64,000 nt of DNA from Craspedostauros australis (taxonomy: Eukaryota > Bacillariophyta > Bacillariophyceae > Mastogloiales > Achnanthaceae), in contig JAMXDE010000006.1 of NCBI GenBank assembly GCA_026770025.1, positions 2,238,001-2,302,000 of the forward strand. The letters are read 5' to 3'. A model generated the notes under the pieces. The model made no database searches. It had not been told where the DNA came from and saw only the letters and a program-made list of their open reading frames with translations. Made by a program: the position numbers and the translations under genes. Below, piece after piece: positions 41,956 through 51,971 of this stretch. Numbering within the stretch: the stretch's first letter is position 1; each line of letters starts with the position of its first letter.

Positions 41956-42892
41956 TTAGCCCGTCCCACTTAGTAGTAACAAATAGCCCAACTTTAGCAA
42001 GCACAAAAGGTTCATCCCACATGCCCCCCTTGCCTGTTTGAGTGAGTTTCGTTAGGGTGTCCTGATAACGGGGTAGTCAATTTAGTGCTATGTTTTGCTG
42101 TTGGAGGTTTGAAGGACTACCTTGTTGTGGTTGCTTGTGGGACGCACTGAATAGCCAGTCCAGGAGGACGAAGGAGACGAGGAGACACCAACGCTTGCCC
42201 AAGAGAGTCCCGGTTTACGTCATGGACAAATGAAGGGCAACATCAGAAAGGCATGTTGGCCACCCAACCACAACGACGTAGAGCGGAGGGACGGGTTCGT
42301 GGTCGCCACCACTGCCCACAACGGTTGGCGTGCCAGCGCCATGGGTCATCAGCAAAGAATGCGGTCAACATCGCGAGGAACATTGGGGAGTCATGCGACG
42401 CTGAGGCAGGCACGAACAAAGAGAATGTGACCTTTTCTCGTGGTTGAGTTCTGCAGTTGGCGAATCAAAGCCAATGAGTCTCTGGAGCACGAGGTATGGT
42501 GCATATTGTTGGGAGCCCTTCGCCTGAATCAAACGTGGTGTGAACAGGAGCCCCACGAGCAGGAAGCGGAAGAACGCAAACGGCTGTTGCGAATCAAGAT
42601 TTGTGCGGAAAGCGAGGCTGTCGTACGGGACTGCCATATTGGCAAGAACACAGCGCTGCGATGTCGTGGGTCTGGAAATTGGCATGTCTTGGAACAGACA
42701 CGACAGGGGTGGAACGAGCGCGAAGCGGACGTCATTGGCATTGGCACACAGTGCAGGACATGTCGAACACGTACGTAAATAAGCGCAACGTCATGTTGAC
42801 ACGGGAAAGGCGTGATCTAGTAATCCCATTAGTGCTTGACTCGACAGATCCCAAAACCGTACAACACGCCTCAAGCGTGAGCAAAGCAAAAT
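41956..42892. other. Right internal part of the transposon, coding-like but broken
   Basis: No intact gene. Short frames succeed each other in different phases, suggesting a decayed coding sequence. The best preserved piece (42440-42778) is listed separately. Confidence 0.45.
42440..42778 (+). pseudogene. Possible gene remnant in the transposon
   Basis: 112 codons from a GTG, preceded in frame by a stop at 42428, with plausible codon use (KRLLRIKICAESEAVVRDC, then GNWHVLEQTRQGW) and ending in a Cys-rich tail (CRTCRTRT). Upstream, pieces in other frames (for example KNAVNIARNIGESCD near 42360) also look coding. I do not recognise it. Confidence 0.25.
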
Positions 42893-42924
42893 CCGACCAT
42901 TATATGGTCTTTACCGCGGTTCCC
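42893..42924 (-). repeat. Right terminal inverted repeat of the transposon
   Basis: Reverse-complement partner of 36571-36602 with one mismatch in the centre of the inner palindrome. Its outer end is 212 bp from the LRR-B stop codon. Confidence 0.85.
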
Positions 42925-43135
42925 TTGATGAGAGCGTGCTTCTCCCTCGCAGGCGCATCCATTCGCAATCGTGTGCTGTTCTGCACTCTTCTTGCGAATG
43001 GCTCGTAACTCGTCGACCATCCATTCTGGAGCTGTTCTAACCTTTCTAGCCTTAATATTCTCTAACTAGTGTCTGTACATATCTTTGTTGTTGCTTAATC
43101 CCCTCCTCGCCAACAATGATTGTTCCCCCAATACT

Positions 43136-46100
43136 CTACACGAGACCATCGGGAACGACAACCGTTCGTGTTTGATAGCACAGATACTGCAGAGGTGTAC
43201 CGTCATGCACGCATCGGCATTCCGGATCATCGTCGCTGCAGCAGAACGTGCAGCACGGACAACCTCCTTGGAATTCTCCGCAATCGGAATAAAATGCAGG
43301 CGCAGTCCTGTCGAAGACCTCGCACACCTCCGCGGGGATCTCGCCGGACATGTCGTTGCCCTCCAGGCGGAAAGTCGTCAGACGATCCAGTTCGTGCAGC
43401 TCGCTCGGGATCTGTCCTGTCAGGTAGTTATGTTGCAGGGACAAGACCCTCAGCCTGGTCAAGTACGCGAGTTCCGTGGGAATCTTGCCGCTCAGCCGAT
43501 TGAAGGACAGGTCCATTCGATCGCGCAGCGTGGAATACAGATCGCCGAGCTCGGCCGGGATGGGGCCGGTCAACTTGTTGTTGTTCAGCTCCAGGCTTCT
43601 CAGCTTCTCCAGCCACCCAAGTTGGGTTGGGATCGTTCCGGCGATAACATTGTCCTCCAGCCCCAGCATCTCGAGCTTGTACAGATTGCCAAGCTCGTCT
43701 GGCATTCCTGTGAAACGGTTCATGCCAGCGATCAACGTGTCCAGCTTCCCCAAGTGACCGATTTCGGATGGGAATGCGCCAACGAACTTGTTGTTCTGCA
43801 GGTAGAGCTTCTTCAGCTTCTTCAATGCGCCGATCTCGGTGGGGAATTGTCCTTCCATCTCGTTCACGGCGATCTCCAGATGCGTCAGTGCCTTCCAATT
43901 CCCGATCTCGGTCGGAAGATCGCCAGACAGATGGTTCCGCGAAATGTCCACGAAGGTCAGCCTGGAGAGCTGTCCGAGTTCTGTTGGGACTGGGCCCGTG
44001 AGGGAGTTGTCGCGCAGGACCAGTTCCCTCAGTTCTGTCAGGTAACCAAGCTCTGTCGGGATCTTGCCAGTTAGGAAAGTATTGGGACCACCTCGCAAAT
44101 CTAAACGCTGGAGCGAATTGGATAACAATGCCAGCTCCGGAGGGATCGTGCCGTCGAGGTTGTTGAAGTCCAGATCAACCGCGATGTAATCCCCCCGATT
44201 GCACGTAAAACCAGTAGTGATCTTGCTGTACCACGTGCATTCCGCAATGTCGGAAATCCAATTCGTCCTCCTCGACCAACTGTCTCCCTTGGTGCTGTAG
44301 TACAGAGTCGCCAAGGCATATCGTTGGATGATGCGTTCGTCATCGTACGAATCCAGTCGGCTATTGCTGAGTATCCATTGGAATGCGGAATTCTGAGCCG
44401 TCGTTGGATCGCGCATTGCTGCTCCACCATCGAAGGAGGCATCTTCCAGGATTCGGACCACGCGATCACGCGAAGTTGGCTCAGGCGTAGTTTCGGTTGG
44501 GGCAGATGTCGGTTCCGGTGTTGCTGCCGATGGCATCAAGCTTGGCAACGTAGTTGGAATTGCGGTTGGCATTGTAGTTGGCATTGTAGTTGGCAATGTA
44601 GTTGGCAATGTGGTTGGAATTGCGGTTGGCAATGTGGTTGGCAATGTGGTTGGAGTTGTGGTTGGCAACGTAGTTGGCATTGTGGTTGGCAATGTGGTTG
44701 GAATTATGGTTGGCAACGTAGTTGGCATTGTGGTTGGCGTCATCGTCGGCATCATCGTCGGAGTGCTAGATGGTGACTTGCTCGACAGTGTTGTTGGCGT
44801 CGCTGTCGGCACGTTGGACGGAGAGCTGCTCAAGAATCGTGTTGGAGTGCCTGTTGGAATATCAGACGGCGTCTTGCTCGCTTTCCTGGTTGGCATGCTC
44901 GTTGGTTCGGCAGTGGGCGACTTGCTTCCCATATTGTTTGGAGTTGATGTTGGCACTTCGCTCGCCTGTATCGTCGGCTGGTCCGTCATCTCATTCAAAT
45001 GGGCAGGTGCGACTGTTGGATAGAAGGTTGGTCGGATCAGAAAGTCCAAGATTCTGACCACAGCGTCTGGATTGACTTCATTCAGGTAAAATTGCAACCG
45101 TCCCAACGCCACCGAGGTTTGCAAGAAGTCATCGAATATATCTCCGACGGCCTGTTCTGCTTGCAGGAGTTTTACCTGTGCCGTCCACTCTTCGCAGCGG
45201 CCTGTGTCATTGGGTGGATCGCATGGGACAACGACTGGCACAGTTTCGACCAACGTGCTCGGTATCTCCAGTTGCGGTTCGTCCAGTGCCTGCAACCGTC
45301 GTCTGCCTCTTGACACCAGGACAGTTTGCAGCACATCCTCCGACAGGAGATCCATGGCTGCGATGAGATCGCCGGTGTATTGATCCGCTGGGATGTCCTC
45401 CACCGCTCCGTTTTCGACTAGGACTTCGTAGTTTGAGATAACAATGATGTCGGAACGTGTTGGTGCAGAGGTCGGTTGCTGTGAAGGATGGCTGCTCGGT
45501 GTGGTTGTTGGTTGCCCCGATTGAAGAATGGTCGGACTTGCTGTTGGCGAAGGCGTCGTTGGCTGCTGTGATACTGTTGGCGGCATAGTTGGCTGCGTTG
45601 AAGAAGTCGGTGCAAATGAGACGCTTGGTGTGACGGAAGCCATCGCGCTTGGGTTGTTCGACGGCATCAATGAGGGGACCTGAGTCTCGACCAGCGGGTC
45701 GATATCTCTGCCGACACGGTTGGTGTTGCCATCGCTGAGGTCCAAGCCAAACAGCAATCCAACAACGAGAGCTGCGAGAATCGCGCAGCAAACACAAATT
45801 CCAATGAAGATGCATTGGCGACGTCGCTCCCGACGATCCTTCCACATCATGAGGGTGCCGCGTGATTTCTGACCCGGGGCTGCGTCGCTGTTGTCGTCAC
45901 CGTCGCCACCTCCAAGATCCAAAGTGCGACGTCCGGTGTAGACCTTCTTGGTGCTGCTGGAAGGAATGGTGCTGAATCTCGATTTGTTATCGCCCGCTGT
46001 TGCATCGGGGCTTGGCGGTGTGAGCGGCATGACGGAGCCGCTGCTCATGGTTGCGGCGCTTGGCGACGTCATTGTCGTGGGCGGTGTGGAGACGGTGGAA

Positions 46101-49100
46101 TTGGTTTGCACGCTGTACGGATAGAGCTGCCGTTCTATTGGCAGTGGTGAAGTGAACATGAGCATCTCCTCGTCGTCATTGCTGTCGGCATCATCGTCAT
46201 CATTCGAGCTGTTGAGCATGCTGTTCTGGTTGTCACTCAGCTCGTTGCTGATGTCCAATACACCCGATGCTTCTCCTTCTCTGGAACGACGATTGAATTC
46301 ATTTTCGCTGTCATACTCGATGCTCTCGTTGCTCTCATTATTGCTAATGCTGTTGTTGTTGTTGTTGTTGTTGTTGTTTGCGTTCTCGTTTATGTCCTCC
46401 TCATTGCTGGAATTGTCATCCATGCGGACGGATATCGGTGAAGCCGCCAACGGCGAATTTGGCTCGTTGGCGGCCGTTGGATTGATGGAGGACAGGATAT
46501 TCATTAGCCACGTTCCGCCCTCCTTCGGCCTGCGCTCTCCTTGCAGATGCGATCGATCTGACGATGGCGTGGCGGATCCCGTTGTGAGGGTGGAGGTGGT
46601 GGCACGAACGTCCGGAGACGATCCTTCTGATGACGCCGACGACGGCGATGCCGTTGGGAGCGATGGGAAAATGGATGGCGTCCCCAAGACGGCGTTGTCC
46701 GTGCCCACGGAACGGTGCGATTGCCCCGTGAGGTCGGAATTTCGGGTTGGTTGCGGTCTGGTGGAAGATGTTGGAGTCGACGGTGACAGCGGTTCGGGCA
46801 GGTATCCGACGGTGGGACGGCTGGGCGGTTGCCTCTCCGTTAGTGACAATGAAGTTCCGCCTTGCAGCGTGGCCGCTGCCGCAGCCAACGATGCCACCGA
46901 AGTGACGTGCGGCTCGTTGTCATTCTCCATCCGCGGTTGCAGTTGTCGGCGTTGCTGAGTATTGCCGAAGGACGCCATGGAATTCATGCTCTGCTTCAAG
47001 TACATTTGGTGCTGGCTGTTGATATCGTCGTCGACCTCGTCATCCGAATCGGCCACCTGCATGGCGATGGTTGCATGCACCATGGAAGGTGGCGTGCGGG
47101 GTGTGGCCCCGAGGCTATTTTCGAGATTGGCGATGGATTGCGACATGTCGGCAGGTGGCAAGAGCGTGGATCTCATGCCGATGGACGATGGAGAACGCGC
47201 TGCGTCCGAGGATTGCGACATTGGTGCGTTCGATTGCAGGTTGATGTTGGGAGGCACCATGGATGTGTCATTTCCTTCGTCACTGTCAAGGCTGTGAATA
47301 TCGTCATCGTCTTCCTCGTGCACCGGCGCAATGGGCGATGGTAGCTGCATGCTCGCCATCTTGTAGTCGTTGTACGGTGATCCGCCTTTGCGTTTGGGTG
47401 GCGATGGTGTGATGGGTCCGCTGGGGAAGGAACCGGATCGATCGATGGAATCGCGACCTTCGCTGCTTTCGGCGCTGCTGCTGTTGATGTTGGTGTCCAC
47501 CTGTCCTTGAAGCTTGAGATCATCGGATTTTGCCAGTGGTTGTGGCGGTTTCTTGGCAGCGGATCCCAGTAAGCCCAGCCGCTGAATCCAACTTTGCGGT
47601 GAAGTGAACGATACGTCCTTCGGATCCACGGTCTCTTGCTGCACTTTGGCAGCCGGAGTAGCGAGCGAGGGTGCGGGTGAAAATGATTCGAACAATCGTC
47701 TGCGTGGTTTCTTGGTATCCGGCGGCGTGTTTGGCACTTCGTCTGCTTTCCTTCTCGAAGGCTGTTGCTGTTGTTGCTGTTGTTGAGTCACTGCATGTAA
47801 TTCTTCCATGAGCATTGGCGAATCGGGTGCATCAATATCATCAATATCATCAGAATCAGAATCATCTTCATAGACATTGTCAATGTTGTCATCCCCACTA
47901 CCAGCCACAAACGTGGGCGATTGCCGGTGTTGCGCAGTCTTGGGCAAGAGCTCCGGCGATTCCATCAGGATGGACTCATCTGCTTCGGCCAGTTCCTGCT
48001 GCAGCATGCGCAGCGCCATTTCCTGATTGCTTTGCTCCATCCGCAGATCATCGTCGTTGTCCTCATCTTCGTCCGAATCGCTCATGGCTCTGGCCAAGTT
48101 GCCCAAACGCAATGCCGGACTCGTCAACAAAGCATTCAACGACTTGACTTGATCCGCAAAGGGTTCCTGCACGGATCCGGCGTCGGAATCCGAATCGGAG
48201 GTGTAATTGGGCGTCATCATGGCGAGGGCCCCCGGCGTCATGGGCATGCCGGGAACGGGCGGACTCATGAGATCTGCCAGCGCCGACTGTCCCCGCAATT
48301 GATGCACGAAAGCCGGGGTGCGCGCCGTCTGTTCGACCTGGCGATTGCGGGCCCGCAATGCAGCAATTTGTTCCTGCGTCATGTCATCTATGTTGGGTGG
48401 CGTTTCGAGAAAGGCGCTCGGTGGTGAAAACAGTATCGCGGGTGGCGAGAAGAGGCTGGACGCCGTGAAATCCGACGTGCGTCCGTAGACGTCGTCGTCG
48501 TCGTCATCAATGCCGTCATCGCCATCGTTGTTGTTGACGTCGTTGGGAGTGTGACGAGCAGTCGAGCGACCAGAAACAAGGTCCGCAGCCTCATCTGGCG
48601 ACAATGAGGCGTGCGATCGGGCGGATAGAAAGGTGCCGCCCGATCCCGATGACTGCGCTCCTGGTGTGGAGGAATCCGCCGGCGATGACCCTGCTGGCCG
48701 TGACTGCAGTGGCTGGTGCACATCGTCAGCACCCGTCGTGGAGTACATGGTGTTGGACGACGAAGACCCGGCGCTGTCATCCGACGGTTGCCTCGAAGGG
48801 TGGTTCCTGGATTGATCCCTGGATGGATTCCTGGACGGATTCATGGATGACAGCTCCACTCCTTGCGGCGATCCGATGGCCAGCTGCTGCGAAGTGAGGG
48901 GCGCTGCGGGGTTTCTGGCATCGCTGTCATCGTCGCTGACGTTGGCGCTGATGTTGTCGCTCTGGCTGTTGATGCTGCTGATCACGCTGTTGCTGATGCT
49001 GTTGCTGTTGTTGCTCTGGCTGTTGATGCTGCTGAGCGATCTTCTGTTGTCGGCGTCGCCGGCGTCATCGTTGCTGTCCCCATTGCTATGACTGTTGCTA

Positions 49101-49156
49101 TTGCTGTTGCTGTTGCTATTGCTTCTCTGTCGGTTGCCCCCAAGTAACCGAAACAT
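43136..49156 (-). CDS. LRR-B: membrane LRR protein with Pro-Thr stalk, 2006 aa
   Basis: One exon. Residues 1-1100 are disordered: Asn/Ser runs, acidic clusters, poly-Gln near 462 and poly-Asn near 930. Arg-rich residues precede the membrane helix (CIFIGICVCCAILAALVVG, about 1112-1135), so the C-terminal part is outside. Outside are a PS/PT linker, an extra folded domain about 1235-1380 (from SDIIVISNYEVLVENGAVED to about NPDAVVRILD) that the other three paralogues lack, a regular Pro-Thr run about 1465-1530 coded by a 15-bp-type minisatellite, and the N-cap YALATLYYSTKGDSWSRRTNW. About a dozen LRRs follow, then the Cys cluster CPCCTFCCSDDDPECRC. No intracellular enzyme domain. Surface recognition or adhesion is inferred from architecture. 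Confidence 0.9.
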   Translation of the reverse strand: MFRLLGGNRQRSNSNSNSNSNSHSNGDSNDDAGDADNRRSLSSINSQSNNSNSISNSVISSINSQSDNISANVSDDDSDARNPAAPLTSQQLAIGSPQGVELSSMNPSRNPSRDQSRNHPSRQPSDDSAGSSSSNTMYSTTGADDVHQPLQSRPAGSSPADSSTPGAQSSGSGGTFLSARSHASLSPDEAADLVSGRSTARHTPNDVNNNDGDDGIDDDDDDVYGRTSDFTASSLFSPPAILFSPPSAFLETPPNIDDMTQEQIAALRARNRQVEQTARTPAFVHQLRGQSALADLMSPPVPGMPMTPGALAMMTPNYTSDSDSDAGSVQEPFADQVKSLNALLTSPALRLGNLARAMSDSDEDEDNDDDLRMEQSNQEMALRMLQQELAEADESILMESPELLPKTAQHRQSPTFVAGSGDDNIDNVYEDDSDSDDIDDIDAPDSPMLMEELHAVTQQQQQQQQPSRRKADEVPNTPPDTKKPRRRLFESFSPAPSLATPAAKVQQETVDPKDVSFTSPQSWIQRLGLLGSAAKKPPQPLAKSDDLKLQGQVDTNINSSSAESSEGRDSIDRSGSFPSGPITPSPPKRKGGSPYNDYKMASMQLPSPIAPVHEEDDDDIHSLDSDEGNDTSMVPPNINLQSNAPMSQSSDAARSPSSIGMRSTLLPPADMSQSIANLENSLGATPRTPPSMVHATIAMQVADSDDEVDDDINSQHQMYLKQSMNSMASFGNTQQRRQLQPRMENDNEPHVTSVASLAAAAATLQGGTSLSLTERQPPSRPTVGYLPEPLSPSTPTSSTRPQPTRNSDLTGQSHRSVGTDNAVLGTPSIFPSLPTASPSSASSEGSSPDVRATTSTLTTGSATPSSDRSHLQGERRPKEGGTWLMNILSSINPTAANEPNSPLAASPISVRMDDNSSNEEDINENANNNNNNNNNSISNNESNESIEYDSENEFNRRSREGEASGVLDISNELSDNQNSMLNSSNDDDDADSNDDEEMLMFTSPLPIERQLYPYSVQTNSTVSTPPTTMTSPSAATMSSGSVMPLTPPSPDATAGDNKSRFSTIPSSSTKKVYTGRRTLDLGGGDGDDNSDAAPGQKSRGTLMMWKDRRERRRQCIFIGICVCCAILAALVVGLLFGLDLSDGNTNRVGRDIDPLVETQVPSLMPSNNPSAMASVTPSVSFAPTSSTQPTMPPTVSQQPTTPSPTASPTILQSGQPTTTPSSHPSQQPTSAPTRSDIIVISNYEVLVENGAVEDIPADQYTGDLIAAMDLLSEDVLQTVLVSRGRRRLQALDEPQLEIPSTLVETVPVVVPCDPPNDTGRCEEWTAQVKLLQAEQAVGDIFDDFLQTSVALGRLQFYLNEVNPDAVVRILDFLIRPTFYPTVAPAHLNEMTDQPTIQASEVPTSTPNNMGSKSPTAEPTSMPTRKASKTPSDIPTGTPTRFLSSSPSNVPTATPTTLSSKSPSSTPTMMPTMTPTTMPTTLPTIIPTTLPTTMPTTLPTTTPTTLPTTLPTAIPTTLPTTLPTTMPTTMPTAIPTTLPSLMPSAATPEPTSAPTETTPEPTSRDRVVRILEDASFDGGAAMRDPTTAQNSAFQWILSNSRLDSYDDERIIQRYALATLYYSTKGDSWSRRTNWISDIAECTWYSKITTGFTCNRGDYIAVDLDFNNLDGTIPPELALLSNSLQRLDLRGGPNTFLTGKIPTELGYLTELRELVLRDNSLTGPVPTELGQLSRLTFVDISRNHLSGDLPTEIGNWKALTHLEIAVNEMEGQFPTEIGALKKLKKLYLQNNKFVGAFPSEIGHLGKLDTLIAGMNRFTGMPDELGNLYKLEMLGLEDNVIAGTIPTQLGWLEKLRSLELNNNKLTGPIPAELGDLYSTLRDRMDLSFNRLSGKIPTELAYLTRLRVLSLQHNYLTGQIPSELHELDRLTTFRLEGNDMSGEIPAEVCEVFDRTAPAFYSDCGEFQGGCPCCTFCCSDDDPECRCVHDGTPLQYLCYQTRTVVVPDGLV
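44560..44765. repeat. Minisatellite coding the Pro-Thr stalk of LRR-B
   Basis: Imperfect tandem gtwgttggcrwtgtg-type units encode TxPTTxPTT in LRR-B. Unit-number changes would alter stalk length without breaking the frame. Confidence 0.85.
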
Positions 49157-50016
49157 CGTGCCCTGCTGTTGCTTCTACTGTTGCTCGAGCTATTGGTGGA
49201 GTTGTGGGTTGTGGGTTGTGTGGTTGGTATAATAGATCGGCGACCAACGAAGCTGCGAGTAGAATGCGCCCTCGTGTTCTTGTGTGAGTGCGAGCTGCTC
49301 TGGATGTGCGCGTATCCTCCTTGGCGCTCTCTTTGTCGTTTGTGTTCGTCTTCTGCCGTTGTTTCGCTTTTTTCTTCGTGTCTCACCTCCGACCAAAATG
49401 CCAATGTCTGTCTGTGGGTGGTGCAAACGCAGGCAACTTCACAAATCGTCACAGTGCCCGTCTCGTGTGTTTGAGTGTCCGCCCCACTCTCAATCTATTT
49501 CTATTTTACTCCGTACGGTTCTGTCTCTGCAATTCAAATTGCATTCGATGATCCCACCACCGCAAACGTCTTTCGAATGGGGTCGAGAGTGCGGATAGAA
49601 CATGGCCAAACTCGAATCTAACAGCTTTGAAACCTCCGCAATCAAGGACTGGATCGCAACAACGACAACAATAACAACAACAATAGCACCAACAACAGAC
49701 AAGGGTGAAGGGCATTTGCCATGATGGCGGCAAATCGTTGTTGGCGCCATCAGTTTGCATCCCACAATTCCTCTGTTTGTCCCGTGACACCGCGGTGGTA
49801 CCACCACAATTTAAACCTTTGGTTAACGACACACATGGACGATTTACGTATGAAAGACAGCGACCACACGTCACATTGCAGTTCAAAAATAACTCCCCAA
49901 TGGTCGGAAAATAAAATACTCCACCTTCATTAGAATACGGCGGTTGATTCCAAATCAGAGTTCAACTCAATAGCTCACTGTGACAATCAGTTTCCTAAGA
50001 ACGACCGTCCACGCGC

Positions 50017-50456
50017 ATGAAAACGACACAGAGCGAAGGTTACTTAGGGCTCACCGTTCAAACAAAAAATTGCCCCTTCCACATTTTGCAACCGTTCCTC
50101 TCACAACGTCGCGTGCAACAGACACAACGCATCGACGTTGCCTCATTCCTTCGTCTGTTCGATTCAGTTGCAACGGTTTTGATGCGGTTCCTGATGGAGA
50201 CCCGTTTGCGTTGGCAACGAGGCATCACCACAGATGAAATGGCATCATCACAGCATCGTAAGTATTCTCTGCTATATACTATTAATATGTTATAGACACG
50301 ATGAGACTCAATGCGACAGACTGTGGAACATGTCGCGATGGAAATGGAGGGTCTTGTGCACGAGCAGCTCATCGGCAGTTACGGTTTCTTCTCTGTTCGC
50401 TGTGCCATTTTAGTCGTGAAAAGCGAAAAATGCGAATAGAACTAGTTCTGATGCCT
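50017..50456 (+). CDS. Doubtful small gene with a 38-bp intron
   Basis: From ATG 50017 an open frame of 80 codons (for example ASFLRLFDSVATVLMRFLM) reaches GTAAGT at 50258. A very AT-rich 38-bp segment ends in TTATAG at 50295. The frame then continues as CGTCRDGNGGSCARAAHRQ and stops near 50456. The segment looks like a tiny intron, but every other intron here is at least 80 bp. Without splicing the frame stops at 50295. No known motif. Confidence 0.22.
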
Positions 50457-51155
50457 TAGGCTTGCTTGATAGAGACTATATGAGTACTTATCATTGTCGA
50501 TAGCTTCTCTCTAGACAACGAGGTGTAGCTCTTTGCAACTTGGAAAGGCATGAGACACCAGCCACGTACAATGCACAATGCACAATGAACAACGAGACAA
50601 GGGAAGTAAGCGCCACGACTCTATTAGATATCGCTTCCTTTTCCGAACGCAACGTCTTCGTTTCCAATTGACATCGGCTCTGATGAGTCTTTGGATCCAT
50701 CTTCACCCAAGATGAGTACGCTGAGTAGAATAGAGCAGAATAGAGTGCATACTATCCGAGGTGCTTCATGTCTTGATGGTGCAAACCACGACGCTCTGCT
50801 CCACTCTTCGCGAATGGTATCGATTGCACGAAGAAGTGCGCGCAGGCACAAAGAGTCAGCATGACGCTTCAGGGCTACTATGCTATATTACGCGTATTAC
50901 TATGCGCTGGACTATCCGTACTCAACGCAACGTCAAACCACGAAACTGATGTCGGAAAGAGCATGTGGCGAGTGAGTTGAATGGTTCATGAATGGATTCG
51001 ATCCATCCATCGACAGCCACGTATTGCGCCGCGCCGCATCCATCATCGCGTCGAGTCAATAGGGAAACATGATGATGCAACACACGCAAGGATTCCCACC
51101 AGAATGTTCCACAACTGAAACCAATGCGCACCATCTCCATCAAGACACAACTTGA

Positions 51156-51838
51156 TTGCAACGCGGCGCCGAAAGGCACAAGAAAGTGGCACAAATGGCG
51201 CCAAAAGACAACACTGTTGCGCTGGACATATTGTGCGACATATTGCAATTAAGGCATTCGCATGTGGAGGCATGTTCAACGGTTGTTGCTGATACGACTC
51301 GGCGATCGCCGTTCGGAAGCGGCGTTATAACGAACGGTTTCAAACCAACAAACACCGCGTGGTGCAGGTTGAGCCGATTCCATGCGGAAGCGGAAGGCGT
51401 CGTCGTTGTTTCTTGGTTGGTCGGTGGGAACGAGGTGCAAAAGTGGCGCCTGAGCGACAACCAGAGAAAGGGAGGTTGCTCTCTGCGATGGCCATCACAA
51501 AAGCAGAGCTGCCAAAGTTGGAGATCAAGGCAAAGGCAAAGGCAAGGACGAGGCCAACGACGAGGACGAACGGAGGCGCTACTCGACCATTGAGTACTCT
51601 TTCACAAACTCCACGAGAACATTCTGCATTCGAAGCGGAGGCATCGCTGTCGATGGAACGCAACTGATTCCAAGGGTCTGCTCTACTCGAAGTACTGTGG
51701 TCGACGAAAAAGCAGCGCGGCGATCCTCCGAGTGCTCAAGTGTTTACAACGCCAAATCCACCAAAGGATCATTGGCCGTCACCTTTCGCCTTGTATCCGT
51801 ACTGGTACTGATACGATTACATTGTATTATATTATATA
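51156..51838 (+). pseudogene. Possible decayed coding sequence upstream of LRR-C
   Basis: One frame (MAPKDNTVALDILCDILQL from ATG 51195, to SWLVGGNEVQKWRLSDN) is codon-like to about 51460. A second frame then takes over (for example RRYSTIEYSFTNSTRTFC, SGGIAVDGTQLIPRV) to about 51838. Joining them requires a frameshift. No family recognised. Confidence 0.25.
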
Positions 51839-51971
51839 ATACTACTAAGAGCATCATTCCAACACCGAGTCAAGTATTGGTCGTGCATCAGCGTATGCAA
51901 CACAGCACAACACAGCACAGCACAACAAAGCTGCATAGAATACAACCATCGACAGCATCAACAACCGCAAC

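Larger units (their letters stand above)
36571..42924. mobile_element. 6.35-kb DNA transposon with 32-bp inverted repeats
   Basis: The ends are inverted copies of one 32-bp sequence, 36571-36602 and 42893-42924, matching at 31 of 32 positions and beginning GGGAACCGCGG at each outer edge. Inside lie a DDE transposase gene with one intron, a three-exon accessory gene on the other strand, an 11-bp minisatellite and further coding-like pieces. The transposase resembles the PIF/Harbinger group. That group normally leaves a 3-bp TWA target duplication, and none is visible: only TT flanks both ends. It sits between LRR-A and LRR-B, whose spacer would be about 860 bp without it. The near-identical ends and intact DDE residues suggest recent insertion. 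The outer limits follow from the repeat match alone. Confidence 0.8.
49157..51971. other. Intergenic between divergent LRR-B and LRR-C
   Basis: A 2.8-kb shared upstream region, the longest gene-free space in the window. It has an acaacaataacaac-type simple repeat near 49655-49690 and two coding-like stretches listed separately (50017-50456 and 51156-51838). No RNA gene recognised. The region just before the LRR-C ATG has acagcacaac-type short repeats. Confidence 0.45.
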
